Shown: piece after piece, positions 30,001 through 40,896 of the stretch
Position numbering within the stretch: position 1 is the first letter of the stretch
Layout: each line of letters begins with the position of its first letter
NCBI GenBank assembly: GCA_964036295.1
Contig: OZ038462.1
Span: 36,037,180-36,101,179 of the forward strand
Reading direction: 5' to 3'
Length of the DNA: 64,000 nucleotides
Source: Plumapathes pennacea
Lineage: Eukaryota > Cnidaria > Anthozoa > Antipatharia > Myriopathidae
The notes under the pieces: model-generated
Told to the model about the DNA's origin: nothing
Databases searched by the model: none
Seen by the model: the letters and a program-made list of their open reading frames with translations, nothing else
Translations under genes and position numbers: made by a program

Positions 30001-31704
30001 GGGGACAATGCAGCAAATCATGCGGCATTGGCGGGAGCCAAGAACGCAGACGCACCTGTACCAGTCCCCCTCCAGCCCCCGGCGGCGCGGTCTGCTTTGG
30101 ATCCAACCGAGAAACACAAGCGTGCAGCGACCATCCTTGCCCCGGTAAAGAAGATGATTTATTGTAATTTTGTTCCTTTCCAAATTTTGTTGTTTATGGA
30201 GTACATTAGCAGGTACTAAAAAAAAACGAACGTTTCAGAATGATGCTTCTTGGCTCAAAGGATAAGAGTCATCTGGTGGACCTCCAAAAAAGGGCATTCC
30301 ATTCTGTTGCTTTTGAAACATCTTTGTATTATTTAGGTGCTATGTAGGTTGTATAATCAACATGACCTCAGGTTTAGACCCGTGCTTACAACCCGAGTAA
30401 TAAATGTTCTTTTCTAACTAACTTAAAACAGCTATACTGTTGGCGTATATTTGGAGATAATACAATAGTAAAATAGTAAAAAAAAAAAAAAAAAAAAAGA
30501 TTCGCCTGTGGAGACCACGCCTAATGCCCTATTAAAAATTTATCCATTTGTTAAAATTTGACGGATTATTAAGATTGATATTAAAATTACTCTTTTTCAA
30601 TCCATGTTTGTAGTGAACGGTAATTGGAGCGACTTTGGCTCTTGGGGAGAGTGCAGTGAGTCTTGCGAAGGTGGGAAGCAAATGCGCAAGCGCCAGTGCA
30701 CCAGTCCCCCTCCAGCGCACGGTGGCGCGAGCTGCTTGGGATCTGACCAAGAAAGCCGACCGTGCAACGAAAGTCCTTGTCCTGGTAAGGATGCAAGTTC
30801 TGTATAACCTGCAGAACATCGCATCCAAAATGTCTACTCATTGTATGCGACTTACTTTGTTTGAGCTATTTACATATATAGATTTGTGGCCGGAATGTTC
30901 ATTGCTGCCAAGAAGTGAAACACACTTATCGACATCGTTAAATTTTTTGTGGATACTGGCTGAACATCAGTCTTACTTTGATACACTCTACTGCGTTTTA
31001 TCTTTACGCCGACAAAGGGCGTAGAGAAGTTCACTTGCTTTCCATTATGCAAAACCCTATATACCGTACCTCCACGAAGGATAACGCAAGACGATTTTAT
31101 CGTGGGCGCGCAAAGGCATACGTTTTGTTTATGTACTTCATGTAGGTACACTGTATAGGGTTTTACATAACTTTTTATAGAGAGCACGCGAACTCCTCTG
31201 CGTCCTGTGCGCCGACACAGACCAAAATTAGTTCTCAGGCTACGTCCACACCTTTGGCGTTTTAATGCGTATTCAAAGACCTCCGTTTTCGAAATCGCCC
31301 GTTCACATTAATTCGTTTTCATTTTCATTTGAAGAAAAAACATAACTTTCAGAGGGGTTATCCGTTTCCGAAAGTCTCCATTTTGGGAACCGTTTTTTAC
31401 GAGTCATTGTTTTACGGCAAACGCATGAAAAAGTGTGCGTTTTAAAACATTTGGCATATTCGTGAGAGGCGGCTTCGAGAGACATTCTGACTTGTACTAA
31501 CCTCCACGTTTTTTTTTTTTTTTTTTTTTTTTTTTTGCATCCACAGCTGCGTCACAAAGAGGACTGCTCACGACTCCAAATGCCATTATTGTATTCATCT
31601 GCGTCATCTCTGCGGTGTTGCTTCTGGGGGTCATGGTGGTTGTGTATTTAGTGTGTCCAATAGGGAAGTGCAAGGCGACTCGTGGTTGGGTGTTCGTTAT
31701 GTAG
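24014..31704 (+). CDS. Type I membrane protein: 4 Ig domains, 2 TSP1 repeats, one TM helix
   Basis: Exons 24014-24077, 24713-25009, 26260-26577, 27110-27212, 27609-27805, 28187-28331, 28915-29045, 29971-30144, 30614-30784, 31547-31704 sum to 1758 nt, or 585 residues plus stop. Nearly all introns are phase 1. Exon 1 is a signal peptide (MWSAVTALAALVCLASDNAMA). Ig1 spans about 22-120 (PCTAIGG, TWFY, YRC), Ig2 121-226 (LNCPD, SWKKD, LQCRI), Ig3 227-326 (LRCIATG, ITWKKDG, YVCEA), Ig4 327-418 (LTCSAEG, YKWYRDD, YHCVV). TSP1 repeats at about 419-476 and 477-533 each have six Cys and a WSEFGPW or WSDFGSW motif. A TM helix (about 547-569) and a 15-residue tail follow. The Ig set recalls L1/contactin-type adhesion molecules; Ig plus two TSP1 recalls UNC5 ectodomains, but no ZU5 or death domain exists. 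Likely a cell-surface adhesion or recognition protein; ligand unknown. Confidence 0.86.
24426..24631. repeat. MITE-like element, GGGCCCGGTTTTTCAAAG family, copy 2
   Basis: Left end GGGCCCGGTTTTTCAAAGCA; right end complement GGGCCCGGTTTTTCGAAGGT; the inverted arms continue as a GGATTA/TAATCC motif. It lies in intron 1 of the Ig/TSP1 gene. A further decayed related stretch precedes it at about 24120-24415. Confidence 0.75.
25036..25386. repeat. MITE, GAGCCGTTTTCGGATGACTGTCGAAA family, copy 2
   Basis: Starts GAGCGGTTTTCGGATGACA and ends TCATCCGAAAACGGCTC. TA flanks at 25034-25035 and 25387-25388. Intron 2 of the Ig/TSP1 gene. Confidence 0.8.
25985..26085. repeat. Dispersed repeat shared with 7806-7912
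   Basis: GAGGTCGTACG, then CATTAGATTTCGAGATGGCGAC and CGCTTG, align with the same phrases in gene A intron 15. Element type not recognised. Confidence 0.45.
27234..27509. repeat. MITE, GAGCCGTTTTCGGATGACTGTCGAAA family, copy 3
   Basis: Starts GAGCCGTTTTTGGATTGGTCC and ends near TTTTCGACAGTTATAAAAACACTGCTCTC. It retains the GCTTCTAATTGGTTGAAAGTGTTTCTTAC segment shared with copy 2 and with 57051-57327. Intron 4 of the Ig/TSP1 gene. Confidence 0.6.
28681..28809. repeat. Short MITE with TTCACATG-type ends
   Basis: Left arm GCCTGTTTAAAACGTCAAAC then TTCACATG pairs with right arm CATGTGAAG then TTTCACGTTTGAAACAAGC. A related foldback (CATGAGTCGAA / TTCGATTCATGTGAAG) is at about 46985-47110 in gene B intron 1. 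Confidence 0.6.
29101..29467. repeat. MITE, GGCCCCGTCCACACAAATCCG family, copy 1
   Basis: Left end GGCCCCGTCCACACAAATCC; right complement GGCCCCGTCAACACTAATCC. Flanking triplets are TCA and TTA. The interior is rich in GTTTTCG/CGAAAAC phrases. Intron 7 of the Ig/TSP1 gene. Relatives at 61488-61661 and about 31236-31460. Confidence 0.7.
31013..31215. repeat. MITE-like element with GGCGCAGAGGAG termini, copy 2
   Basis: Starts AAAGGGCGTAGAGAAGTTCAC and ends GCGAACTCCTCTGCGTCCTGTGCGCC. The arms TGCAAAACCCTATA and TATAGGGTTTTACATAA pair. Related to 4983-5265. Intron 9 of the Ig/TSP1 gene. Confidence 0.6.
31236..31460. repeat. Truncated MITE of the GGCTACGTCCACAC family
   Basis: Begins GGCTACGTCCACACCTTTGG and contains CCTCCGTTTTCGAAA and GAAAGTCTCCATTTTGGGAACCG, shared with 61488-61661. 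The right terminus is not recognisable. Confidence 0.5.
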
Positions 31705-34700
31705 GGGAGAGAAAGCGGAGAGATGACGGACTCAAAATCTTCCAAACGGGATAAATTTGGCACAACATACACGCGCTATAACTGCTTGCAAAATACCGGG
31801 GGTCGTATATCTGTCACAATAGGCAGCCCGCAAACTGCGAAAAGTCGCATGACCTGACTCACTCGTCACATTTTGCTACAGGTGACATATCTTAAAATAA
31901 CGTATATAATAACGGCATGTAAATTACCTCTTTGTCCCTCGCGTCGAAAACGTGACAACATTACCACAGCCATGACTTGTGACTATTTTTTTTGCGCTTT
32001 GCAGGCTGCGGTAATCTTAATCTTCCTTATTTAATGGTATAACCGGGAAACGGTCAGTCTTTACTCATGTATACTAATCGGCACAATACATATTTTGTTA
32101 TTGCTAATACTTTAGAGTTAGGCCGATACGTTAGAAGCATAATTAGCCTTGCCTAACCTCAAGCTTGCTTGCTTGACCGACGATGGTCAGTAAATTTAAT
32201 TGCCACTGAGCAAGATATGAACCAAATATGGTTGAAACTTGCCAGGAATGTAGTACGTACTTCTATCTATCTGTGACCACTTGTTGCTCTGAGGAAGGCC
32301 AAGCCAATTCTAGCGTAAAGAAAAGTGCTTGAACAAGTCACTTGGCCACAGTGGCGCAGTGCGCTTAGCTTTACCTGACTTTACCATATTTAGTTGCCTA
32401 GCACACGGTGAGGCGAAACTTAAAAAAAAGAAAACAAAAAAACAATAGTGCATGCGCGCTTGCTGAGCTTGATATTGGCGCAAGTGTGACCACGGCTATA
32501 AGCTTTTAATTTTGCACACGTCGTGCGATTAGTACAGGTAATCGCATGATTTCGAGTGCAATTTGGAATAAATTAGCACGAGTAAATTTTTCAAAGACGA
32601 CAAAATTGCACGAGCGCCGCGCGAGTGTAATTAATTTACGAGTGTTAATTTATTCCAAAATTGCACAAAACATCATGTAATTACTGTCTTGTTAATAACA
32701 TGCATCAATAATTTACGTCGCGCAATTTTTTTCAATTTCTTTACAATTCACAAGTGTTTCTCAAGAACTTTGTTTTCTCGCAAACAGAATCGGAATCGTC
32801 CTGAGGAATGAAAACATGCCCTTTTGTTTTGTTTGGCTTCGCATTAAAAATACGCGCTCCATCTGTCGGCAATTTTTAATTTCAAATTTCTGCACTCGGC
32901 TTAATTTCACATTTTTGCACTGTTAATTTCACATTTTTGCACTGTTTGGGATAAATTGACGTGCGCTCAGCCAACCAGAATGCAGAAATTAATGTGTGCA
33001 TGTTATTATGACTGATATCGCGTGACTACAGCGAACATGTCAACTGTGCTCAGAGTCTCGTGATTTTAAAGCGGAACTAAGAGGGAAAATGCTGAGCAAA
33101 TGAGTGATGCAACAGTTAGGACCTTGCAGCCATTTTTGCTCACGTGTGTGGTCTCGAATTCTAAAAAATGCTTCGCAGGCTGTTGGCAAAATAATACATT
33201 TTAATAATATATCACTTTGTTGTGAATTGTTAGTAAGCAGCAATCCGTAATAAAATTCGTACGTGTCCTTCCATATCATCTTGACTGGAAAACCGCGTGC
33301 AGCTTTGCACGACTTTTAACCCTTTCACTCAACAAGAGCGATAACTTAAATTTTCTCTTCCTGTTTCTCAGCAGAGATCTATCATACACTAATGGAGAAA
33401 GCTTGCTCAAACGAAAGTCACTTGAACTACTAATTTTCACCACTTGCATTGATTATTCTTAGAAGGCTGAGTATACGCCTAAACAGCGGATTTCAATATT
33501 TCAAAATCCAGTCGTAATAAATACGGAATACTTCTTAGATCTTTCAATGGTTTGGCATATTTAGAATGGATTTGACAATTAAGTCGCTGTAGACTCGATT
33601 GGCACTTTGTAAGAGCCATAACGTAATAACTGAAATGGTACTGAAACGCAATGAAACGAAGGGATCCCTAGGGATTCCGACTCTATGGGCAGAAAACGAG
33701 TGCGTTTCCATGACAAACCAACAAACCTTATGCATTGTTTTATACATTGATTATTGTATTGTAAGCTGCCTGCCATCGACTTGTCTTCGCTGTTTACATG
33801 AGACTGTTCGTTCGATGAGTCATACATAAAGTAATTTGCATATCTATTTGAGTGGTGTTCACTCGTGCAAAACAGTTGTTTTAGACAACAAAGTACTCAG
33901 GTCTTCCAATGCGGAGTTCACCTGTGTGATTCTGGAGACATTTTGCGGAACTGTCACTCATTTTCCACCGGAATCACATGATCTGATCCATTGAGTGTTT
34001 TTCAACAAATTGCTTGTCCGAGTTGGCTTGCCGTTCAGAAACAGGTAACCGAAACGTCAGGTAAGCGATTTATGCTAAACTATCATCGCAAAGCGTAATC
34101 GAAGCGGGAAGCACTAAGCAAATAGTACTGTTTGTTATCTGAGTCTCTGTAATTTGGAAATACGTAAGGTCTTCATATTTTTCAAGGCAGTCGGTTCGAC
34201 CAATGCTGCTTTCACTTCGGTTTACAGCACTGCATGTTGTTACTAAGCAAATTCGTCCTGTCCACAAATGTTTCCTCAGATCATAGGCTCTTCTCACTCA
34301 CTGAATTACAAATAGTCTCTCGCTTGTGTGAGCCGCCTTTGACATTTATTTTACTAAATACATCGACTGAATGTTTTGAAAGCAGCTTTCAGTACATGCA
34401 TGGCATGGCTATTTTTACCGAACAGTTTTGAGCTTGTACTGCTTACGTAATCATGCGTATATACTATACTCGACATAGCTCTCCTGAATCTGTTTTAAAA
34501 CATAGTGTGCTAATCTGCAAAACAGGACTAAGAAAAACAACACAAGACTGGCGGAAAATGAGATCTGCCTCGGTGAATATTGATGTGGCGGGACATTATG
34601 GTATCCCAGATTTTCAAGCCACACAAAACAGATAATCCAGCCATATACAATCCAGAATTACAGAGTTACAGAATTTACGTCCAGTTACCACTCGGAAAGC

Positions 34701-35402
34701 ACCCGCTTATTCGATCAAAAAAGCCGCTATTTGCTGGTTCAATTCGTAAATCGGGTTTGTGCTTCATTTGAATAAAGATGGCCGGCACTGCATGACAGCT
34801 GCCGGTTTCTAACTAATTGTACTAACACGCTTCTCTGCAAACCAATTAAATGGTTTTCCGTGCATTGTTTATCGCTTATCACTTAGGCCCCATTAGCGGA
34901 TGCAAGTTGCGATAAAAAGTGCCTCGTACAAGGGCCTTAACAGTCTCGTTTGTTGTTCAGCTCTTGCTGTTTTTGCTACGAGGACAAACTGTTGCTCGAT
35001 CAGTGCAATGAACGTATATACGGTTATTAATTATTCTCGCGGGACAGCTCGTGACGTTTAGTACATTTATTGCAAACAGTGAAGCACTGTTCAAAATAAT
35101 GGCGTTAGCTGAAGCTAGACTCCTTTGATAAATAATGGTAATAGGACTGAGTGGAGTCCGATTCGGTCTGTAATCATACGAGTGATTACGAAATCGGACG
35201 ACCGCGCTTCGCGGGAGTCTGATTTCGTAATCACGAGTATGATTACAGACCGACATCGGACGACACGAAGTCCTCTTACCAATTAATCATAAATATTACA
35301 ATTTCTGAGAATGAAATGATCATATAGCTTCAGCGTCTTCTCCTGTACTATACATAAAAACAAAGCATCAAGAAGTACTTCATCGCCGATCTATTTTAAC
35401 AC
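31705..35402. other. Intergenic region between the Ig/TSP1 gene and the P-type transposon
   Basis: No gene recognised. Contents: a foldback MITE at 31822-32009 (related to 21873-22070); an imperfect palindrome at about 32533-32690 with arms around TTTGGAATAAATTA / TTAATTTATTCCAAA; and a near-perfect 105-bp palindrome at 35156-35260. The stretch 35340-35402 resembles part of the tandem array at about 19910-19955. Confidence 0.6.
35156..35260. repeat. 105-bp palindrome
   Basis: Arms TCCGATTCGGTCTGTAATCA and the complement of TGATTACAGACCGACATCGGA continue through GTGATTACGAAATC / GATTTCGTAATCAC around the centre GCGCTTCGCG. A compact foldback element or remnant of one, about 150 bp left of the transposon. 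Confidence 0.75.
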
Positions 35403-35410
35403 GCGCGTAC
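35403..35410. repeat. Target-site duplication GCGCGTAC, left
   Basis: Identical to 45136-45143 on the other side of the transposon. Eight bp is the length known for P elements. An uninterrupted GCGCGTAC in similar context lies at 19956-19963 in the tandem array. Confidence 0.8.
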
Positions 35411-36099
35411 CACAGGCTCCCCAATCTTACTGTATGAGTTGAAAAAAAAAAAGTTTTCAAATTAAAGAAATACTTCACCTATGTTGTTCCTTGTGTGCTT
35501 TTATTCCTTGTGTATCATTTCTGGGCAGTTTCAAACCGTTTTGAGCGATTTTCATCTGGTGCTGATTCAGTCTGTATATATAATGACAAGGCAGTACACA
35601 AGCGAAACGACCGTTGAACTTACGAAGTCAAAAAATCACCCTAATTCTGCTTAAGTCACCTCTATTCTCATCGATAGCAATCGCCGAAGGTTGGAATGAA
35701 TATCCTCTTCACTCGCACATCAAAAGCTCACTCTCTTGCCTTCAAAAAGCATGCATTTCTGCCGCCAAAGACCAACGTTTCACTATCTGTTGATCCGTTC
35801 ATGTAGCAACGAGGACACCTCGAGCTCAGTGACCAGGCCTGATTACAATAGCTCTAATCCGATTGGACGTTGGATGTCATGGCGACGCGCAAAATTTCCC
35901 CCACCAGGGTAATCTGGAATGGACACATCTGAATATCGCCGTCCCACCTATACTACCCACGGGTTACATTTGACAGCTTTGATCGCGTGATGCAAATGTC
36001 GCAATTTATTCGTAATCAGTCCAATTAGACTTTTTTTTTCTGCTTTGCGAAAGTGTTTGATAGTTCTTCTGCTTGATTTTTGTTACTATTGCTGTATTT
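35411..36099 (+). repeat. Left terminal inverted repeat of the P-type transposon
   Basis: Matches the complement of 44448-45135 base for base wherever compared, ending at the shared GCTGTATTT. The transposase start codon (36204) lies 105 bp inside the inner edge, so the TIR probably supplies the promoter. Confidence 0.92.
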
Positions 36100-36203
36100 A
36101 TTGAACTTCAGAGCTTTTGTAGCACACCACGCAACGCCGGTTCGTACGTGTTTTGTTTGCAAGTTTCCCGGGAAAGTTTGAATGTGTCCAGCAACCTGCT
36201 GAG

Positions 36204-39120
36204 ATGTTTTCAAAACTGAAAAGGACACAAGATGACAGTAGCAAAAATATAATTGTGAAGCCAAAAACAAACCCCTCTCATCAGTGGAAGGCGTGGTAAG
36301 CGAATTTATCGTCGGAAGTCGCAGTCGTCGATTTTAATATTTTTCTTATTTTAAAATTTTTTAATATTCTATATACTATACTCAGGTTTCTGGCAAACTA
36401 CGAATATGCAGAATCGTCGATTACGTTTCTCAGTGACATTGTTAGTCATTCTGAAGTGGAGAGAGAGAACATGGAACTTCTATTAAGTATCCATACTATT
36501 GGGAAAATCGTGAAGGATCGTTTCGAAGGAAAGGTTCGAAAAGTAAAGAGGGCTGGTCCAAAGATGAAGAGACAACTTGGCTATCTAAATCTTGGAAGAA
36601 AATCAAGAGTAACGCCATACCTACCAGACGGTACAACTGAGGCAATGAAAACCACCGAGTTGCCACACGGTTGGTATATCACACAAAACGACCCCAATCA
36701 AGTATGTATTGTCCGTCTTGAGGAGTGGGAGTTTGCTGGTAGTAGAGCCATATTAGAACTAACACTGACGCGAGCACCTGCATCTGGAGGCTGGAATGTT
36801 GCTTTAAAATCACATGGATCTCAGGTCAATATCGAGCAGGACCTCCAACAGCTGACTGGCAGAGGACAACTGCAGCTAGAAATGATCCTCGATTTTCTGG
36901 GAAATTCGAACACTTGCCGTGGAACTCCTGTTGAAGAAGTGATTGCTATGATCCCCCACTTCTCTGGGACTTACAAGCTTCTGAATGGGGAAGTAGACAG
37001 AGAAGAGCGCAGAGCCTTTGCTTCTGACTGCGATATCATCGTCAACTGGAAAGATCGTCCCTGTCCCAGATGTGCACACCTGAGGCTCATCAACGAGGCT
37101 CGGATGAAGAGGAAAAATACAAGCACATCAATACATCCTCACTGTAACAAGAGATATCTGTCAAAGGAGGAGGTTGGAAAGCAGCTTCAAGAGGAGAGAA
37201 GAGCAAAGAGAAACGCAGAGAGCAGGGAAGACTACTGGAGAGAAAAATTTTGTTCACAGGCCCTGGAGATGGACAAAGACGATAACATGGATTTGTGTGA
37301 TATTTTCAAGGGAGTCAAGGCTGAAAGTGTCCCTAATGATATGAAGTTCCTGTGGGACCAGCAGAGGAAGATCTTGGAAACCAAGAACAAGCATGGCTAC
37401 AGATGGCATCCAAAGTAAGCACCTTCACATTTAAAATGAATAATCATATCATATAATCATATCCCCGACCATACAGTGGGGCTCATGCAAAAATTAGGCA
37501 TGTCTTATGTTTTCAGTACTGCTGCAAGTGGGAAAGAAATCAATAATTTATTATTGGATATGTTGTCCCATTTCGGGTCATGTGATGCACTAATTGAAAA
37601 GGGTCAATTGTAGGGAAAATAACTGAACAGGAAAATATAGTTAAATCCTTTTTGTTTATATTTGATTAGAATTATTCGGCTGTCACTGGATTTGTATTGC
37701 AAGAATCCTCATGTCCTGGATCCTCTTCGACAATTTATCAAGCTTCCCAGCAACAAGACAATAAGGTACATATAATGTAGTCAGGAGGGAAAGCTTTTTA
37801 AAAAATGTTACTTCAAAACTTTTGCCAGCTCTCGACACCTCTCCTGATCACATCACTGTTGATTTATATTGCAGAACATCAAGCTATGTTTATAAGAAGT
37901 GGTTGGTGTTTTTTCACTGCAGGATGTATAAAAACAAAGTTGAACAGAATCCAGGATGGAGCAATGAAGTATTGAAGTGGTGCCTGAAGGAAGCAAAGCA
38001 AAAGGATCTCAAAGGTCAAGATTACTGGGGTGGTTTTGCCATTGATGAAATGAAAATACAGGTAATCAAATATGAGCTGTAATTTGATAAATAATAATTG
38101 ATGTGAAATATTAGGAAATTATGATCAGTACCGAGGTTCTTTATTATAAAAACTATATTGGATATAAGAAAGTTGGTTGAAAATCATATGTTCTTCCAGA
38201 TTTTGGTTAGGAAGAAAATGCATTAAGAATCAAACTTTTTGCTCCAGAGTCAACACATTTCAAACCATCATATTATTATGTAATCTTCTTGTTTTTAGGA
38301 GAATCTGGAGATGGAAATCAAGAATGGAAAGCACAAGCTGGTGGGCTATGTCAATCTTGGGGAAAGTCATGACATAATGAAAAACCTCTCAATTGGTAAT
38401 TTGATCACATGTTCATCTGATTGACAGCTGACAATTGATGCAATCCTGACTATGAAAAATCTCAGAACATTAATGATATTTACCTTTGTAGTAATTTTAA
38501 ACCACAGTATGCACAGAGCTATATACCCATGCATTCAAATTATTTACAGGAGCAAGTCACGAGGGACCACAACTGGCAACACAGGTTCTACAATTTGTAT
38601 TCTTGAGTGATGGTGGATTCCGCTTCCCCATTGCTCAGTTTCCATCTGGTACCTGCACACCCAGTGATTTGTACTTCATCTTCTGGGAAGGAGTGTTAAA
38701 AATGCTTGAAACTGGATTTGTGTATGTTCAAATCTACTTAACTGATATCATTTCCACTTGGTCCTGCTTTCATAGAGTGTAATTGTGTACTGAAATCATG
38801 TTAATCCCTTTTTCATTCACAGCATTTACTGGTGCATTACTGATGGTGCAGACGTCAACCGTCAGTTCATGAAGATCCATTTTAAAGGGAAAGACCCAGC
38901 AGACTGCAAATTTGTTTCCCGTAACAAATACACTGGTGGTCCAATGGTGTTCATAATGGATCCAAAGGTAAGGTAATTTGCGATTTTAGCTGCCCCCTAC
39001 AGCATTAACTGACTAGACCATCTAGTCGACCTGAATATAAAATGGCACTGATGAATATAAATCAATCAATCAGTCAATCAACCTTTATTTATACACAAAA
39101 TAAGTAACGTTAGTATCTCC

Positions 39121-39160
<40 letters not shown>

Positions 39161-40765
39161 TTTTGCAGCATAACATGAAGAAATTCAGAAATAACATTCA
39201 GAAAAGTAATGCAAGTGGAAAACCTCGTCTACTGAAGATTAATGGCCATGACATTGTATGGAAGCAGTTCAAAGATGCATACAGCTGGGACCAATTGAAT
39301 CACTCCCTGCCAATTCATGAAGGCCTTGCACCCCAGCACTTTGATCTGGACTCTGCATCTAGAATGCGGAACCATCTAGCAGAAGATGTGCTGGACAGAA
39401 AGATGCTGTTTCTTATGCAGGTAATGTTTGATAACATAATGTATGTGTAACCGGGCGGCGCGAGCGGTTTCGCCGTGAATAAATTAAATAGGGATGCAGC
39501 GAGTGGACTGACAAAACACATTAATGAAACATATAAAAACAGTACCAAACGGTGTATAAAACGGTATAAATGGTAGGTAAAACGATCTAAAATGGAAACG
39601 AGTAACAGTGCTAGGAAACAAAGCAAGTACAACAAAATACTATAAGAATATAATCTAACTTGATTATCCTAGCCATAAAAGTAGCACCTAGCATCAAGCT
39701 ATGTTTATAAGAAGTGGTGAGCAAATCAATTTGGATGAATCAATAGATATAAAATCTGTGCACTGAAATACTTGCTTCACCAAGGGCAAAGGTTAAGTGA
39801 AACACAACTAAATAACAACTGAGCTTGATACAACTTGAATTGGACCATGTGCTTATGCAGATTGAGAAATAGTATTGCTGAAGGCAATAACTACACTGAA
39901 CTGAAAAACGTGCACATTAACTGAGCTAGAAGCTGAACCTAAAGAATTCTATAATATTATATAAACCTAGCAGTAAGAGAGAAATATAAATATAAAAATA
40001 CAAAAAAATAAGCACTCTGACCCTGTCACATATGCTAATGAGGAAAACATGTAAACAAATATCCTCCTACAGCAATCAGATTCGGTGCATGAAAAGTCCA
40101 AACTCAGTCGAATGGTGAACTCTTGATCCCCGTAAAATATATTGGAAGTTTTTACCGAAATACACCCAAAAATATCCACACAACAAGTTTAAAATTAGAT
40201 ATAATACAACACTATAAATCGGCATAATTTATCCTTTCAGAAATACCAAGAATATCTGTTCCAAAATGGCTCAGCTGAGTCATCCCCAGTACTCGCTGGC
40301 ACAATTTCCCTACTACATCACACAAGTGAGATTGTGAGCCTATTCAACGACAAACTACACATCTCGTCAACATCTGATGACCGCCTCGCCAAGCTGAATG
40401 CATTTTTCACGTTCATGAAGACCTGGAGGGAGGAAACCCTGGAAGCAAACCAAAAATTTGTATCAGCAAAATTGTGGTTTGACATCCAGTCAATGTGCCT
40501 AGGATTCCAGTCCATGGTTGCAATCAAGCTGGGAAAATACCCAGGAGCTGTCCTAAAGCCTGCCATTGTCAACCAGGACTGCGTTGAAAATCATTTTTGC
40601 CAAGTGCGTGCCTGCAATGGGCAAAACAACAACCCAACTTACCGACAACAGGCCGCTGCTCAGAATTCCATTCGTTTTGGTCAGACAACAATAAGCAGGA
40701 AGAGTAACTCAGGACGATCCATAACAGCAGAGAAACTGTCTGCCTGCTCCCTCCCAAATATTTAA
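36204..40765 (+). CDS. P-element-type (THAP9-like) transposase
   Basis: Exons 36204-36295, 36386-37414, 37670-37765, 37923-38061, 38299-38395, 38550-38721, 38823-38967, 39169-39420, 40241-40765 sum to 2547 nt (848 aa). It catalyses excision and insertion of the surrounding element. The split RNase H fold of P-type transposases is visible: D447 in GFAIDEMKI, D549 in ITDGADVN, then MDPKHNMKKFRNN (587-599), which opens the GTP-binding-type insertion, and NQDCVENHF (E790) in the C-terminal RNase H half, followed by NGQNNNPT. The N-terminus has no THAP finger. Instead CPRC (257-260) with HPHC (281-284) could bind zinc, followed by a charged, possibly coiled-coil segment. An alternative acceptor at 37875 would add 16 in-frame residues. 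The start ATG is inferred from the phase-2 junction with exon 2. No disabling change seen. Confidence 0.88.
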
Positions 40766-40896
40766 AAGCGAAACAGTGTACAGAAAGCGAATATCGCTCG
40801 ATCCAACACGTTTTTGAACCCAGGTCCCACTCGGTGTAGGGACGCCTGGATGAGTTCGTGAACTAACAAAACACAATATAGTCTCACCTGAGCGAG

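Noticed and set aside
29785-30841. Overlapping minus- and plus-strand frames around the TSP1 exons
   Set aside because: Shadows of the two TSP1 exons; only the frame with six Cys and WxxW motifs, bounded by phase-1 splice sites, is coding.
36456-36458. GTG as the transposase start
   Set aside because: The frame is open upstream to an acceptor at 36386 and joins in phase to an ATG-containing exon at 36204-36295.
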